From: Desulfobacula sp.
GTDB taxonomy: Bacteria > Desulfobacterota > Desulfobacteria > Desulfobacterales > Desulfobacteraceae
Length of the DNA stretch: 64,000 nt
Reading direction: 5' to 3'
Assembly: GCA_023701135.1 (NCBI GenBank)
Contig: JAMPXP010000021.1
Coordinates: forward strand, 33,429 to 97,428
Part shown: positions 1-9,209 of the stretch, one piece after another
Layout of the letters: the number at the start of each line of letters is the position of its first letter
Position numbering within the stretch: the first letter of the stretch is position 1
Program-made: the position numbers and the translations under genes
Notes under the pieces: generated by a model
The model's database searches: none
Seen by the model: the letters and a program-made list of their open reading frames with translations, nothing else
Told to the model about the DNA's origin: nothing

Positions 1-378
1 TTGAATTCCCCCTTCCTCTGGGGGGTGATCATGGGGTTCCTGGCCTTTCTGCCCATTGTTGGAATCGGTGCGGTTCTGGTTCCCACGGCCGTCATCCTGA
101 TGCTGAAACAAAAGGTGATGACCGGGCTTTTTGTTCTTGTGTGTTATACCGTCCTCTCCTGGGGGATCGAGTATATGCTCAAGCCCAAAATCGTAGGAGA
201 CCGGGTCAGCATGCACCCTTTGATCGTATTTTTTGCCATCATCGGCGGGCTGAAAGCCTATGGTATCCTCGGGATCATTTACGGTCCCCTGATTGCCACC
301 TTTTTTTTAACCCTTGCCGATATATATTTTTCAAGCTTTCAGATTATGGTTGAGCCCGGAAAAAACAATAAAGCGTAA
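1..378 (+). CDS. AI-2E family transporter (PerM/YdiK type), C-terminal part
   Basis: This is the last ~125 residues of a polytopic inner-membrane protein whose N-terminus lies before the window. The pattern fits the end of the AI-2E exporter/permease family: a hydrophobic hairpin, a charged 'EYMLKPKIVGDRVSMHP' stretch, then a Gly-rich membrane segment 'GGLKAYGILGIIYGPLIA'. The 'PKIVGDRVxxHPLxVF' motif is highly typical of the family. The TTG at base 1 should not be taken as a start, because the frame is open to the window edge. The gene ends 33 bases before gyrA on the same strand, so the two may be co-transcribed. Substrate is unknown; many family members do not move AI-2. Confidence 0.85.
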   Translation: MNSPFLWGVIMGFLAFLPIVGIGAVLVPTAVILMLKQKVMTGLFVLVCYTVLSWGIEYMLKPKIVGDRVSMHPLIVFFAIIGGLKAYGILGIIYGPLIATFFLTLADIYFSSFQIMVEPGKNNKA

Positions 379-411
379 GACTAATACAGTAATATAATTG
401 GAGCACGAACC

Positions 412-2922
412 TTGACAGAGAATAAAGATACCAATGTGACCAGTATTGAGAAGGAGATGAAACAATCCTATCTCGAATATGCCATGAGCGTTATTATCGG
501 AAGGGCCCTGCCCGATGTCCGGGACGGGCTGAAACCGGTTCACAGGCGTTCCCTCTATGCCATGCAGCAGGTCCGCAACGACTGGAACAAGCCCTATAAA
601 AAATCCGCCCGCATCGTCGGTGATGTCATGGGTAAATATCATCCCCACGGGGATTCGGCCATCTATGACACCATTGTCCGCATGGCCCAGGATTTTTCTT
701 TAAGATATCCCCTGGTGGACGGCCAGGGAAATTTCGGGTCCGTGGACGGGGACTCTCCGGCCGCCATGAGGTATACGGAGATCCGGATGCGCAAGATCGC
801 CCACCAGATGCTGGCAGATCTTGAAAAGGAAACCGTTGACTTTGTTCCCAATTATGATGAAACCCTTGAAGAACCATCGGTCCTGCCCACAAGATTTCCC
901 GCCCTGCTGGTGAACGGATCTTCCGGCATTGCCGTGGGCATGACCACCAATATTCCGCCCCACAACGTCCGGGAGGTGGTCACGGCCCTTATCCATCTCA
1001 TCGATAATCCGTCCATGGAGATCAGGGATCTCATGGAATTTATTCCGGGCCCTGATTTTCCAACCTATGGCCATATCTATGGAACCAAGGGAATCCATGA
1101 GGCTTACAGCACCGGACGGGGCATTATTACCCTCCGGGCCAAGGTGGAAGTGGAGGAAAATAAAAAGACCGGCCAGGAAAGCATTGTGGTGACGGAACTG
1201 CCTTACCAGGTCAACAAGGCAAAGGTGGTTGAAAAAATCGCCGAACTCATGCGGGACAAGGTCATTACCGGGGCTTCCTTTGTCAGGGACGAATCGGACC
1301 GGGACGGCATGCGCATGGTCGTCGGGCTGAAAAAGGACCAGATGGCCGAGGTGGTGATCAACCAGCTCTATAAACATACCAATCTCCAGACCAGTTTCGG
1401 CATCATTTTCCTGGCCGTGGTCAATAACCGGCCCCAACTGCTGACCCTTAAAGAGATCCTGAATCATTTTATCAGCCACCGCAGAACCGTAATTGTCCGC
1501 CGGACCCGGTTTGACCTGAAAAGAGCCGAGGAAAAGGCCCATATCCTGGAAGGATTAAAAATCGCCCTGGACCACCTGGATGAAGTGGTGGCCCTGATCC
1601 GGGCGGCCCGTTCCCCGGAAGAAGCCAAGAACGGCCTCATGTCCACATTTGAGCTGACGGCCATCCAGGCCCAGGCCATCCTGGATATGCGGCTTCAGCG
1701 GTTGACCGGGCTTGAAAGGGAAAAGATCATCAGTGAATACGAGGCCATCTTAAAAGATATTGAATGGTTTAAAAAGATTCTTTCCAGTGATGAGGTGGTC
1801 CGGGGACTGATCAAGGATGAACTCAAGGAACTGGATGAGGAATTCGGGGATGCAAGGCGGACCGAGATCGTCGAAAGCTCGGCCGAAATCAGTATCGAAG
1901 ACCTGATTACCGAAGAAGATATGGTGGTGACCGTGAGCCGAAGCGGCTATATCAAGCGGAATCCGGTGACCCTTTATGTCAGCCAGCATCGGGGCGGCAA
2001 GGGCAAAACCGCCATGGGAACCAAAACCGATGATTTTGTGGAACATCTGTTTGTCGCCTCCACCCATGCCACCTTTCTTTTCATCACCAATTTCGGCAAG
2101 GTCTACCAGTCCAAGGTATATGAATTGCCCATGGCCGGCCGCTCCAGCTTGGGGAAGGCCATTGTGAATCTGTTGAATTTTGATGAAGGGGAAAAGCTGG
2201 CCACGGTCCTGACCGTGGATGAATTTGTGGAAAATAAATATGTGGTCATGGCCACCAAACTGGGAAGAGTCAAGAAAACCGATCTGATGGATTATTCCCG
2301 GCCCAGATCCGGCGGGCTCATCGGGGTGAAACTGGCCGAAGGGGATGAATTGATTGCTGCCCGCATCACGGACGGAAACATGGATGTTTTCCTAGGGTCC
2401 GACGGCGGCAAAGTCATCCGGTTCCATGAGGAGGATGTCCGTGATACGGCGCGGAGTTCCATGGGGGTCCGTGGTATGCGGATTGATCCCGGGGCAAAGG
2501 TGGTGGGGATGGAAGTGCTGGGGTCGCAAAACACCCTTCTGACCGTTACTGAAAACGGATTCGGAAAGCGATCTCTCACCGAGGAATACAGATCCCAGAC
2601 CCGGGGAGGGAAAGGGGTCTTTTCCATCAAAACCTCCAAGCGCAACGGTAAAATGGTTTCCCTGCTCCTGGTGGACGACAATGATGAACTCATGATGGTG
2701 ACGGACAAGGGAAAACTGATTCGAACGTCCATCCAGGGCATCAATGTCATCAGCAGAAATACCCAGGGTGTAAGGCTTATCAACCTGTCTGCCGGAGAAA
2801 CCCTCATCGGCATTGCAAGGCTTCCTGAAGAGGAAGAAGGGCAGGGCGAAGACATCCTTGATCCGGAAGATTTTCCGGAAAACGAGGAGGATATTGACAC
2901 GGAAGACGACATCGAATCATAA
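412..2922 (+). CDS. gyrA: DNA gyrase subunit A
   Basis: This is the DNA-breaking and rejoining subunit of gyrase, which introduces negative supercoils with GyrB and ATP. It has 836 residues, normal for the family. The catalytic tyrosine is Y121 in 'MRYTEIRM'. The quinolone-determining region reads '[10 protein letters not shown]' with Ser82 and Asp86, the susceptible-type residues. The C-terminal beta-pinwheel carries the GyrA box as 'QHRGGKG' (usual form QRRGGKG), which argues for gyrase rather than ParC. The tail is very acidic. The start is TTG at 412, preceded by GGAG at 400-403. The 3' end overlaps radC. gyrB is not in the window. Confidence 0.97.
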   Translation: MTENKDTNVTSIEKEMKQSYLEYAMSVIIGRALPDVRDGLKPVHRRSLYAMQQVRNDWNKPYKKSARIVGDVMGKYHPHGDSAIYDTIVRMAQDFSLRYPLVDGQGNFGSVDGDSPAAMRYTEIRMRKIAHQMLADLEKETVDFVPNYDETLEEPSVLPTRFPALLVNGSSGIAVGMTTNIPPHNVREVVTALIHLIDNPSMEIRDLMEFIPGPDFPTYGHIYGTKGIHEAYSTGRGIITLRAKVEVEENKKTGQESIVVTELPYQVNKAKVVEKIAELMRDKVITGASFVRDESDRDGMRMVVGLKKDQMAEVVINQLYKHTNLQTSFGIIFLAVVNNRPQLLTLKEILNHFISHRRTVIVRRTRFDLKRAEEKAHILEGLKIALDHLDEVVALIRAARSPEEAKNGLMSTFELTAIQAQAILDMRLQRLTGLEREKIISEYEAILKDIEWFKKILSSDEVVRGLIKDELKELDEEFGDARRTEIVESSAEISIEDLITEEDMVVTVSRSGYIKRNPVTLYVSQHRGGKGKTAMGTKTDDFVEHLFVASTHATFLFITNFGKVYQSKVYELPMAGRSSLGKAIVNLLNFDEGEKLATVLTVDEFVENKYVVMATKLGRVKKTDLMDYSRPRSGGLIGVKLAEGDELIAARITDGNMDVFLGSDGGKVIRFHEEDVRDTARSSMGVRGMRIDPGAKVVGMEVLGSQNTLLTVTENGFGKRSLTEEYRSQTRGGKGVFSIKTSKRNGKMVSLLLVDDNDELMMVTDKGKLIRTSIQGINVISRNTQGVRLINLSAGETLIGIARLPEEEEGQGEDILDPEDFPENEEDIDTEDDIES

Positions 2923-3619
2923 GGGAGAAGGCCACAGAAAAAGGCTTCGGGACCGGTTCCTGAAAAGTGGACTCCAGGGGTTTTCAGATTATGAGGTCAT
3001 AGAACTCCTGCTTTCCCTGAATACTCCCCGAAAGGACTGCAAGGAAAGCGCAAAACTGCTGCTGGACCGGTTTAAAACCCTTCCCGCAGTTCTGGAGGCA
3101 AGCCATGGGGCTCTCTGTGACATTGCAGGGGTGGGCCCGGCCAACAGCCTCGGTATCAAACTCATCAAAGAGGCGGCCGACCGGTATCTGGAGACAAGGA
3201 TCATCTCACGGGATGTGGTTCAGAACCAGAGAGATCTCCTGGAATATTTGAACCAGACCATGGGCCATAAAACAAAGGAAGTCTTTGCCGGGATTTTTCT
3301 GGATGCCAAGAACCGGGTCCTGACATCTGAAATTCTTTTTACCGGGACCCTGACCTCCAGTTCCGTATATCCGAGGGAGGTCATTATTAGTGCACTGCAG
3401 CACAATGCAGCCGCAATAATTGTGGCCCATAATCACCCTTCCGGGGATGCAACGCCCTCAAAAAGTGATATGGAGATCACAAAAAAATTGTTTTTCGCCT
3501 TAAAATATGTTGGAATCATTTTACACGAACATATGATCATCAGCAGCAACGGTTTTTTCAGTTTTGCCGCCCAGGGGTTGATTTCACAATTTAACACGGA
3601 ATTTGAAGAGAGCAGATGA
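2894..3619 (+). CDS. radC: RadC-family JAB/MPN domain protein
   Basis: The product has 241 residues. An N-terminal helix-hairpin-helix region ('[21 protein letters not shown]') is followed by the RadC MPN domain with the metalloprotease-like motif '[14 protein letters not shown]' (His-x-His, then Ser and Asp). RadC has no firmly proven repair role; the fold suggests a zinc-dependent hydrolase. The reading frame stays open into gyrA as far as a TTG at 2813. I prefer the TTG at 2894 because AGGAGG lies at 2885-2890 and because the family-like sequence '[10 protein letters not shown]' starts soon after. The coding overlap with gyrA is then 29 bases. The stop overlaps the next start (ATGA), indicating translational coupling. 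Confidence 0.88.
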   Translation: MTRKTTSNHKGEGHRKRLRDRFLKSGLQGFSDYEVIELLLSLNTPRKDCKESAKLLLDRFKTLPAVLEASHGALCDIAGVGPANSLGIKLIKEAADRYLETRIISRDVVQNQRDLLEYLNQTMGHKTKEVFAGIFLDAKNRVLTSEILFTGTLTSSSVYPREVIISALQHNAAAIIVAHNHPSGDATPSKSDMEITKKLFFALKYVGIILHEHMIISSNGFFSFAAQGLISQFNTEFEESR

Positions 3620-3906
3620 ATAGCCAAGACGAAATCAAAGACTGCTTCGGCAACCTTGAAAAAGTATTTCCCATGACAGACCAGGGCCTCCGGCAAACCC
3701 CGGACGATTGTTTTTATTATTGCCCGGTCAAGACCAAATGCCTGCAAAAGGCCATGGCCACAAAAGACGGGATACAGGTGGAAGAAGAACTCATTGAAAG
3801 AAGCGTCAGCTCCGGTGTGATGAATTTTTTTGAACGCTGGTCCCGGAAGAAACAGGTGCATCGAAAATCAAAACAGAATTTTGGAGGAACCCATGAAATC
3901 CGTTAA
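3616..3906 (+). CDS. Small Cys-rich protein of unknown function
   Basis: This is a 96-residue protein I do not recognise. Its ATG overlaps the radC stop by four bases and its 3' end overlaps pgk by 14 bases, so it is tightly packed in the gyrA-radC-pgk run. Four cysteines lie in the first half: C10, then C32, C36 and C42 in 'DDCFYYCPVKTKCLQKAM', a possible metal or Fe-S site. The C-terminal third is basic and Trp/Phe-rich. There is no signal peptide or membrane segment. The tight spacing supports a real gene; function is open. Confidence 0.65.
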   Translation: MNSQDEIKDCFGNLEKVFPMTDQGLRQTPDDCFYYCPVKTKCLQKAMATKDGIQVEEELIERSVSSGVMNFFERWSRKKQVHRKSKQNFGGTHEIR

Positions 3907-5068
3907 AGATATCCGAGTCACATCCAAAAGAGTTTTTGTCCGGGTGGATTATAATGTGCCCCTGGATGACCGGTTGAATATTACCGATGATAACCGGATA
4001 CAAGAGACCCTGGGTCTGATCCGGTACCTGATGGAAAACAAGGCAAAAATTATTCTGGCCTCTCATCTCGGAAGACCCAAGGGCAAACGGGATATGGCAT
4101 ACAGCCTTGCTCCGGTGGTCAAACGGTTATCGGAACTCCTGAACAAAGAAATTCTGTTTGCAGCCGATTGTATCGGTGATGCGGTTACGGAACAGGTCAG
4201 CCGTTTGAAAGAAGGCGAGATTCTGCTCCTTGAGAATCTCAGATTTCACCCGGAAGAAGAGAAGAATGCCGATGAATTTGCAAAGGCCCTGGCCGGGCTT
4301 TGTGATGTTTATATCAACGAAGCCTTTGCCGTTTCCCACCGGGACCAGGCCTCGGTGACCGGGATTCCGAAATTTGTCCGGGAATCCGGTGCCGGTTTTC
4401 TGCTTGAAAAAGAAATAAAGTCCTATTATGATTCCGTTGAAAAGCCGAAAAGACCCCTTGTGGCGGTCATTGGCGGAGCAAAGGTATCTTCCAAACTGGC
4501 CGCCCTGGAAAACATGCTGGGATGTGTTGACACGCTTATCATCGGCGGCGCCATGGCCAATACCTTTTTAAAAAGCCGGGGCGTTGACACCAAAGGGTCC
4601 ATGATTGAAGAAAACCTTTTGGAAACCGCAGGCAAGATTTTGCAGAAGGCAACGGAAAAGGGGGTGGATCTTCTTTTGCCCGATGACCTGATCTGCGCGG
4701 AAAAATTCGACAAGGATGCAAAATCCAAGACGGTTTCCATCCATGATATCCCGGACGGCTGGACAGCCCTGGATATCGGACCCAAAACCGCTGTACGATA
4801 TGCAAAAGCCATTGAAGGTGCCGGCACCATTGTTTGGAACGGTCCCATGGGGGTTTTTGAAATGGACCCGTTCATGGCCGGAACAAAGGCCGTTGCAGAG
4901 GCCATTGCCGCATCCAAAGCTTTTTCCGTAGTCGGCGGGGGAGATACGGGGCTGGCAGCCAAAAAATGCCGTATCGAGGATAAGGTCAGTTATATTTCAA
5001 CCGGAGGGGGAGCCTTTCTGCACATGATGGAAGGAAAGATTCTGCCCGGGGTTGCCGCCTTGAACTAA
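3893..5068 (+). CDS. pgk: Phosphoglycerate kinase
   Basis: The cytoplasmic glycolytic/gluconeogenic enzyme interconverts 1,3-bisphosphoglycerate + ADP and 3-phosphoglycerate + ATP. It has 391 residues. Family signatures are 'VFVRVDYNVPLDD' near the N-terminus, 'ASHLGRPKG' (substrate-binding His and Arg), 'GGAKVSSKL', 'NGPMGVFE' and the terminal 'VVGGGDTGLAA' nucleotide loop. The ATG at 3893 has GGAGG at 3883-3887. The frame extends upstream to 3830, but that part has no family similarity. It follows the small Cys-rich gene and precedes the unknown gene at 5089 by 20 bases. Confidence 0.97.
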   Translation: MKSVKDIRVTSKRVFVRVDYNVPLDDRLNITDDNRIQETLGLIRYLMENKAKIILASHLGRPKGKRDMAYSLAPVVKRLSELLNKEILFAADCIGDAVTEQVSRLKEGEILLLENLRFHPEEEKNADEFAKALAGLCDVYINEAFAVSHRDQASVTGIPKFVRESGAGFLLEKEIKSYYDSVEKPKRPLVAVIGGAKVSSKLAALENMLGCVDTLIIGGAMANTFLKSRGVDTKGSMIEENLLETAGKILQKATEKGVDLLLPDDLICAEKFDKDAKSKTVSIHDIPDGWTALDIGPKTAVRYAKAIEGAGTIVWNGPMGVFEMDPFMAGTKAVAEAIAASKAFSVVGGGDTGLAAKKCRIEDKVSYISTGGGAFLHMMEGKILPGVAALN

Positions 5069-5088
5069 ACCATACAAAGGGGAAAAAA

Positions 5089-6147
5089 GTGATATCCTGC
5101 AAACACAGGGATTGTCTGAGTCGGGAGGAAAAGCTTCGAAGATCCTATTATGAAGTGCTGCGTGATGAGCTGGACCAGTTCGCTCTGGAATATTCTCTGG
5201 TGGAATCCTATCACAATTTTTTGAGGATAAAAACACCCTATCCCTTTGTGGAACTCAGGGAACTCAAACCCAGGGCCAGGATTCCAACCGTTGAATCCGA
5301 TGCCCAGAATTCATTTCTCATTATTTTTACCGAAGATTTTATCGAGAAAAAACATAAAAAATATATCCGTTATTTTGACGCCAATAAAACGACAAAAAAT
5401 AATTTATTAAGGCATAAATCCTTTCCGGATGTGGAGAATTTTAACCGGGACCTGAAATTTTTTGAAAGCCGCAATTTTTTTTCATTGTTAAAATCCCTGC
5501 TTCCCATCGATTATGCCCTGTTGATTCAGAAAAGGCATAATACCATGGCAAGGTATGCCCTGACCCATTTCCATGTCAGAATCGACTGGCCCATTGCCGA
5601 AGCGGCCGAGGATCTGGCAAGAGATTTGAGATATATTTCCAAGGATCTCTATGAAAAAGGGGATGAATATGCCGAGGATTTCCAGAAGAAATTTTTTGAA
5701 TATTACGGGATTCCCGTCCTGGCCGGGGGAAGAAGAACAGCCGCCGGTGTGGCGGCCCGCTATTTCAGCGGTTTCCCCGGAATTGCAACGGTCTATGTGT
5801 CTTCCAGCGAATCCAGGGCCCTTTTAAAGATTGATGAAAGGGGCATATCCAAATCCGTCCTGATCAAACTCGAGGAAAACGACATTAAAAAGATGGTGGA
5901 TATTGCCGGGATTACCATGAACAGTTTTTCAAAAAATTATGTCATCGACCGGCAGAGAAAAAATTACATCTGTATTTTCCATGTCAAATATGACCATACC
6001 TTTCATGCCCTGCCGTCGGAAGGGGGCAGGCTCAGGGAATTAAAACCGGATACCAACTGGCTGACGGTATCGGAGGAGCAGATCCTGCCGAAACCCTCCG
6101 TCATCAGCCATCCCCCCATCCCATACAAGATGGTGTATTCATCCTAG
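5089..6147 (+). CDS. Conserved-looking hypothetical protein (352 aa)
   Basis: I do not recognise this protein. It starts at GTG 5089, preceded by AAGGGG and 20 bases after pgk, so it is probably in that transcript. It is soluble, rich in charged and aromatic residues, with no signal peptide or membrane span. The middle has several basic aromatic stretches ('KKHKKYIRYFD', 'KTTKNNLLRHKSFPD'); a Gly/Ala stretch 'GIPVLAGGRRTAAGVAARYFSGFPG' follows near residue 210. The tail is Pro-rich. Codon use looks like that of its neighbours. The 3' end overlaps the convergent acetyltransferase gene by nine bases. Confidence 0.7.
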   Translation: MISCKHRDCLSREEKLRRSYYEVLRDELDQFALEYSLVESYHNFLRIKTPYPFVELRELKPRARIPTVESDAQNSFLIIFTEDFIEKKHKKYIRYFDANKTTKNNLLRHKSFPDVENFNRDLKFFESRNFFSLLKSLLPIDYALLIQKRHNTMARYALTHFHVRIDWPIAEAAEDLARDLRYISKDLYEKGDEYAEDFQKKFFEYYGIPVLAGGRRTAAGVAARYFSGFPGIATVYVSSSESRALLKIDERGISKSVLIKLEENDIKKMVDIAGITMNSFSKNYVIDRQRKNYICIFHVKYDHTFHALPSEGGRLRELKPDTNWLTVSEEQILPKPSVISHPPIPYKMVYSS

Positions 6148-6597
6148 TTTTTTAAGCATGGCAATTTCATTGCAGTTGGGGAAACTGACACAACCGATGC
6201 AGTCCGACCAGACCTTGATGGGAAGCTGATTTTTATCAATAACGGAAAATCCAAAGGGTTCGAAAAAGGTCGGCCGGTAGGTCAAGGTGAACAAATCCGT
6301 TATCTTAAAATAAACCGCCTCCTGTATGGTTCTCTCCGTCAGTATCTTCCCGATGCCCTGGCCTGTGAATTCCGGATCAACGGCCAGGGAGCGTATTTCA
6401 GCAAGGTTTTCCCAGCAGAACTGCAAGGCGCAGCATCCCACCACCTTTCTTTTTTGAGGGTCTTCATATACCCAGAAATCCCTTAAATGGTCGTAGAGTT
6501 TGCTCAGGGGCCGGGCCAGGAGTTCTCCCTTTATATTATAGAACTGTAACAGGGCGTGGATGGATGTTACATCATCAAGTACTGCTTTTCGTATCAT
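6139..6597 (-). CDS. GNAT N-acetyltransferase, short ArgA-like
   Basis: The product is a 152-residue single-domain GNAT acetyltransferase that uses acetyl-CoA. The binding motif is 'LAVDPEFTGQGIGKIL' (Q-x-x-G-x-G/A loop). The C-terminal 'WSDCIGCVSFPNCNEIAM', with three spaced cysteines before an E-x-A-M, resembles what I recall of short stand-alone N-acetylglutamate synthases in delta-proteobacteria and related bacteria. That points to the first step of arginine synthesis, although no other arg gene is nearby. It converges on the unknown gene ending at 6147 and follows the chemosensory operon by about 50 bases on the same strand. Confidence 0.72.
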   Translation of the reverse strand: MIRKAVLDDVTSIHALLQFYNIKGELLARPLSKLYDHLRDFWVYEDPQKRKVVGCCALQFCWENLAEIRSLAVDPEFTGQGIGKILTERTIQEAVYFKITDLFTLTYRPTFFEPFGFSVIDKNQLPIKVWSDCIGCVSFPNCNEIAMLKKLG

Positions 6598-6648
6598 GGA
6601 TTGTCCTTTTTATCATCGGCGATATTAGAAGGCTTTGGGGGTTCGCCA

Positions 6649-8322
6649 TCAAATGGTGATAAAGCTGCTGACGGCCTTATGGAATTCTTTGTCGGTAAAG
6701 GGTTTATGAAGGATTTTATTAATGCCTGATTTTTTTAAAACCGTGTCATTAACCTTGATATCCCCCTCTTCTTTTTCAACAAAATCACTTTGGGTGGTGA
6801 TCATGAGAATGGGCATCTCCTGCCTTGAAAATTTTTTCCGTATCTCGCGGGTCAGTTCAAGGCCGCTGATATTGGGCATGTTCAGGTCGGTAATCACCAG
6901 GTCCGGTTTTTTTTGAAGGATTTGAGGGATGGCCTCTTCGGGACGGTCAAAGGTAATGGGTGCAAAGCCCATGGACATGAGTTTGTTTTGATAGAGTTTG
7001 AGCATCATTTTTGAATCGTCCACCACAAAAATCCGGGCTGCCGTGATCTCAGGCCCTGTTTTTTGGGACGCTTCTTTTTCAATGCTTTCTGCAAATTCCT
7101 TTTGTCCGATGATTCCCATTTGTTTTAAAAAGGCTTTTCTTGTTGAAGGATCCGCCTTTCCGGCAACATGAGCTTTGGCGATTTTAAGGAAAGAGACTTC
7201 TTCGGCAAGGAAATTAAAAATATTACCGGCTTCCGAATCGATTAAAGCAGCCACAGCATTCATAGAATCTTCTGATTCCTCTCTGACAATATTTTTCAGC
7301 CCTGCCACCAGAGCCTTGGAGAGATTTCGGTCAATGGCTCTCGCCGCACTCATCCGGACGGATTCAACGGGGTCCTGCAGGCCCTGAACCAGACTGATGG
7401 CGGTTTTGGGGGATGGAATCCGTTCCATGGCTTCATAGGCAGCCTGCCGTATATTGGGATCTCCCGGCTGGGTATGGACAATATCAAGGATAGGACTTAT
7501 GGCGGCGGGGTCTCCGATATACCCGAGGGTGGTGATGAGGTGGATCAGATAATCCGCCTCGGCATTTTTGAAGGCCCGGGTCAGAATGGGCGTGGCCTTG
7601 CTGCCGAGTTTCATGAGCTGATCAATGGCCGTATCCCTGACATTGGTGATGGGAGAGCTTAGAAGAGTCGTTAGTTTATCAAGGGCATACAGGTCCTGAA
7701 TGTCTGCGAGGGCTTCAATGGCCAATTTATTGGTTTCCTCATCCTCACCAATGAAGCAGATCAACCGGTCTGCCGCATCATTGCCGCCCTGTTCCGCGAT
7801 GGCAAAAATAGCGGTCTGCCGGACAGTCCTATCCTGCAGGGAGGCCATTTGGGAAAAAATGGGTAAGGATTCGGGAAGCCTTAATTTCCCAAGGGCAGTA
7901 ATGGCGGCGGCAAGGATATCAGGGTCCTTATCTTCAGCGATTATTTTTTCCAAGGCCGGGGCCGTGTCTGTTAACATCAGTTCTCCGGCGGCTTTTAAAA
8001 ACAGAAGCCTGGCCTTTTTTGTATTGCCTGTAATATATTGGATCACCAGGTCCGTATTCCCATAGGCCTTATCCAGAATGAGTTCATAAAGGGAATCCTG
8101 GACGTTGGGGTTGGATATGTCAATCCGGGTTAAGTATTCAAGCAGGGGGAATACGATTTTTTCAGGCCCCTTGGCAAGTTCGGTCAGGGCTTTTCGCTGG
8201 AGAACGGCATCCACATCCGCATCCGAGGCAAATTGAAGCAAGGCCTTGGCCTTGACGATATCCTCTTCCTTTAAACAGAAAATCAGTTCATCGATAAATT
8301 CTTTAGCGTTAATACCGCCCAT
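6649..8322 (-). CDS. HEAT-repeat protein with C-terminal receiver domain
   Basis: The 557-residue protein has two parts. Residues ~20-420 are tandem helical HEAT/PBS-lyase-type repeats, visible as recurring 'ALGKL', 'AIFAIAEQG', 'AAYEAMERI' and 'AARAIDRNL' units; these form a protein-binding solenoid. Residues ~429-557 are a CheY-like receiver: 'IFVVDDSKMM', phosphoacceptor Asp ~479 in 'VITDLNMPN', Thr in 'MITTQS', Lys in 'HKPF'. The start is the ATG at 8322; longer frames run into cheR. It is the last gene of the che operon and is probably a phosphorylation target of CheA acting through protein contacts. There is no DNA-binding output domain. Confidence 0.85.
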   Translation of the reverse strand: MGGINAKEFIDELIFCLKEEDIVKAKALLQFASDADVDAVLQRKALTELAKGPEKIVFPLLEYLTRIDISNPNVQDSLYELILDKAYGNTDLVIQYITGNTKKARLLFLKAAGELMLTDTAPALEKIIAEDKDPDILAAAITALGKLRLPESLPIFSQMASLQDRTVRQTAIFAIAEQGGNDAADRLICFIGEDEETNKLAIEALADIQDLYALDKLTTLLSSPITNVRDTAIDQLMKLGSKATPILTRAFKNAEADYLIHLITTLGYIGDPAAISPILDIVHTQPGDPNIRQAAYEAMERIPSPKTAISLVQGLQDPVESVRMSAARAIDRNLSKALVAGLKNIVREESEDSMNAVAALIDSEAGNIFNFLAEEVSFLKIAKAHVAGKADPSTRKAFLKQMGIIGQKEFAESIEKEASQKTGPEITAARIFVVDDSKMMLKLYQNKLMSMGFAPITFDRPEEAIPQILQKKPDLVITDLNMPNISGLELTREIRKKFSRQEMPILMITTQSDFVEKEEGDIKVNDTVLKKSGINKILHKPFTDKEFHKAVSSFITI

Positions 8323-8332
8323 GGTTTCCCTT

Positions 8333-9205
8333 TTAATTTTTAAATTGATAAAAAACCGAGTTGAGATATTTTTGAGAGGTAAAAAGATCGGTATCATTGG
8401 CAAGGGATTCCGTTGATCCGATCAAAAGGTATCCGTCCGGTTCAAGAACCTTTGAGATATTCTGGTATATTCTTTTGCGGTCTTCGGTTGTAAAATAGAT
8501 CATCACATTTCTGCAAAGAATGATATCAAATTTTCCAAGCCCGACAAAGGGTTTCATCAGGTTCATTTTTTTAAACTGGGCCATGGCCCTGACTTCGTCT
8601 TTGATTTTGAAGCGATCTTCTTTTGGTTCGAAATATCGGTTCAATCGTCTTGGATCAAGTCCCCGGGCAACCTCGAATTTATTGTACAAACCGTAGCTGG
8701 CATAGGCAATGGCCGCATCTGATATATCCGTTCCAAAAAGATGAATATTATATTTGTCCATGGTTACCCCCATCTCAAGAAGGGTCATGGCAATGCTGTA
8801 AATTTCCTGGCCCGTGGAATTGGCGGCACTCCACAGCCGGATAACGGGCTTGAGGGAAGAAGGTCGTTGTGTCCGTTTGTCAATCAGGTCCGGAATAATT
8901 TTATGCTGCAACAATTCAAAAGGGGATTTATCTCTGAAAAAATAGGTTTCATTGGTGGAAATGGCATCAATAATTTGGTTTTCAATTTCTTTTTTAAAAT
9001 CCATTTTTGCCTTGTAGAGCAGCTCTGCATAGGTAGAGGCATTATATTTGGCCAGCAGAGGGTTGAGCCGGGTTTCGAGGAGATATTCCTTGCCGGTATC
9101 CAAGGCTATCCCGGAGATATCGAGAATATATTTTGAAAAGGTTTTAAATTCTTCCGGGGTTACGGTAATTTTTGCCATAGATGTAGTTGATAATAAATTT
9201 GACAT
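8333..9205 (-). CDS. cheR: Chemoreceptor glutamate methyltransferase CheR
   Basis: CheR methylates glutamates on methyl-accepting proteins using S-adenosylmethionine. It has 290 residues: an all-helical N-terminal domain containing 'ISTNETYFFRD', then the SAM-binding fold with 'IRLWSAANSTGQEIYSIAM', 'GTDIS' and 'DIILCRNVMIYF'. No TPR extension is present. An internal Met ten codons in (MAKITV) is a possible alternative start. It lies four bases after cheB. No receptor gene is in the window, so its substrate is encoded elsewhere. Confidence 0.95.
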   Translation of the reverse strand: MSNLLSTTSMAKITVTPEEFKTFSKYILDISGIALDTGKEYLLETRLNPLLAKYNASTYAELLYKAKMDFKKEIENQIIDAISTNETYFFRDKSPFELLQHKIIPDLIDKRTQRPSSLKPVIRLWSAANSTGQEIYSIAMTLLEMGVTMDKYNIHLFGTDISDAAIAYASYGLYNKFEVARGLDPRRLNRYFEPKEDRFKIKDEVRAMAQFKKMNLMKPFVGLGKFDIILCRNVMIYFTTEDRKRIYQNISKVLEPDGYLLIGSTESLANDTDLFTSQKYLNSVFYQFKN

Positions 9206-9209
9206 GTTA

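Noticed and set aside
700..1542. 280-residue open frame antisense to gyrA
   Set aside because: Same reasons: complete overlap with a conserved essential gene and no recognisable motif.
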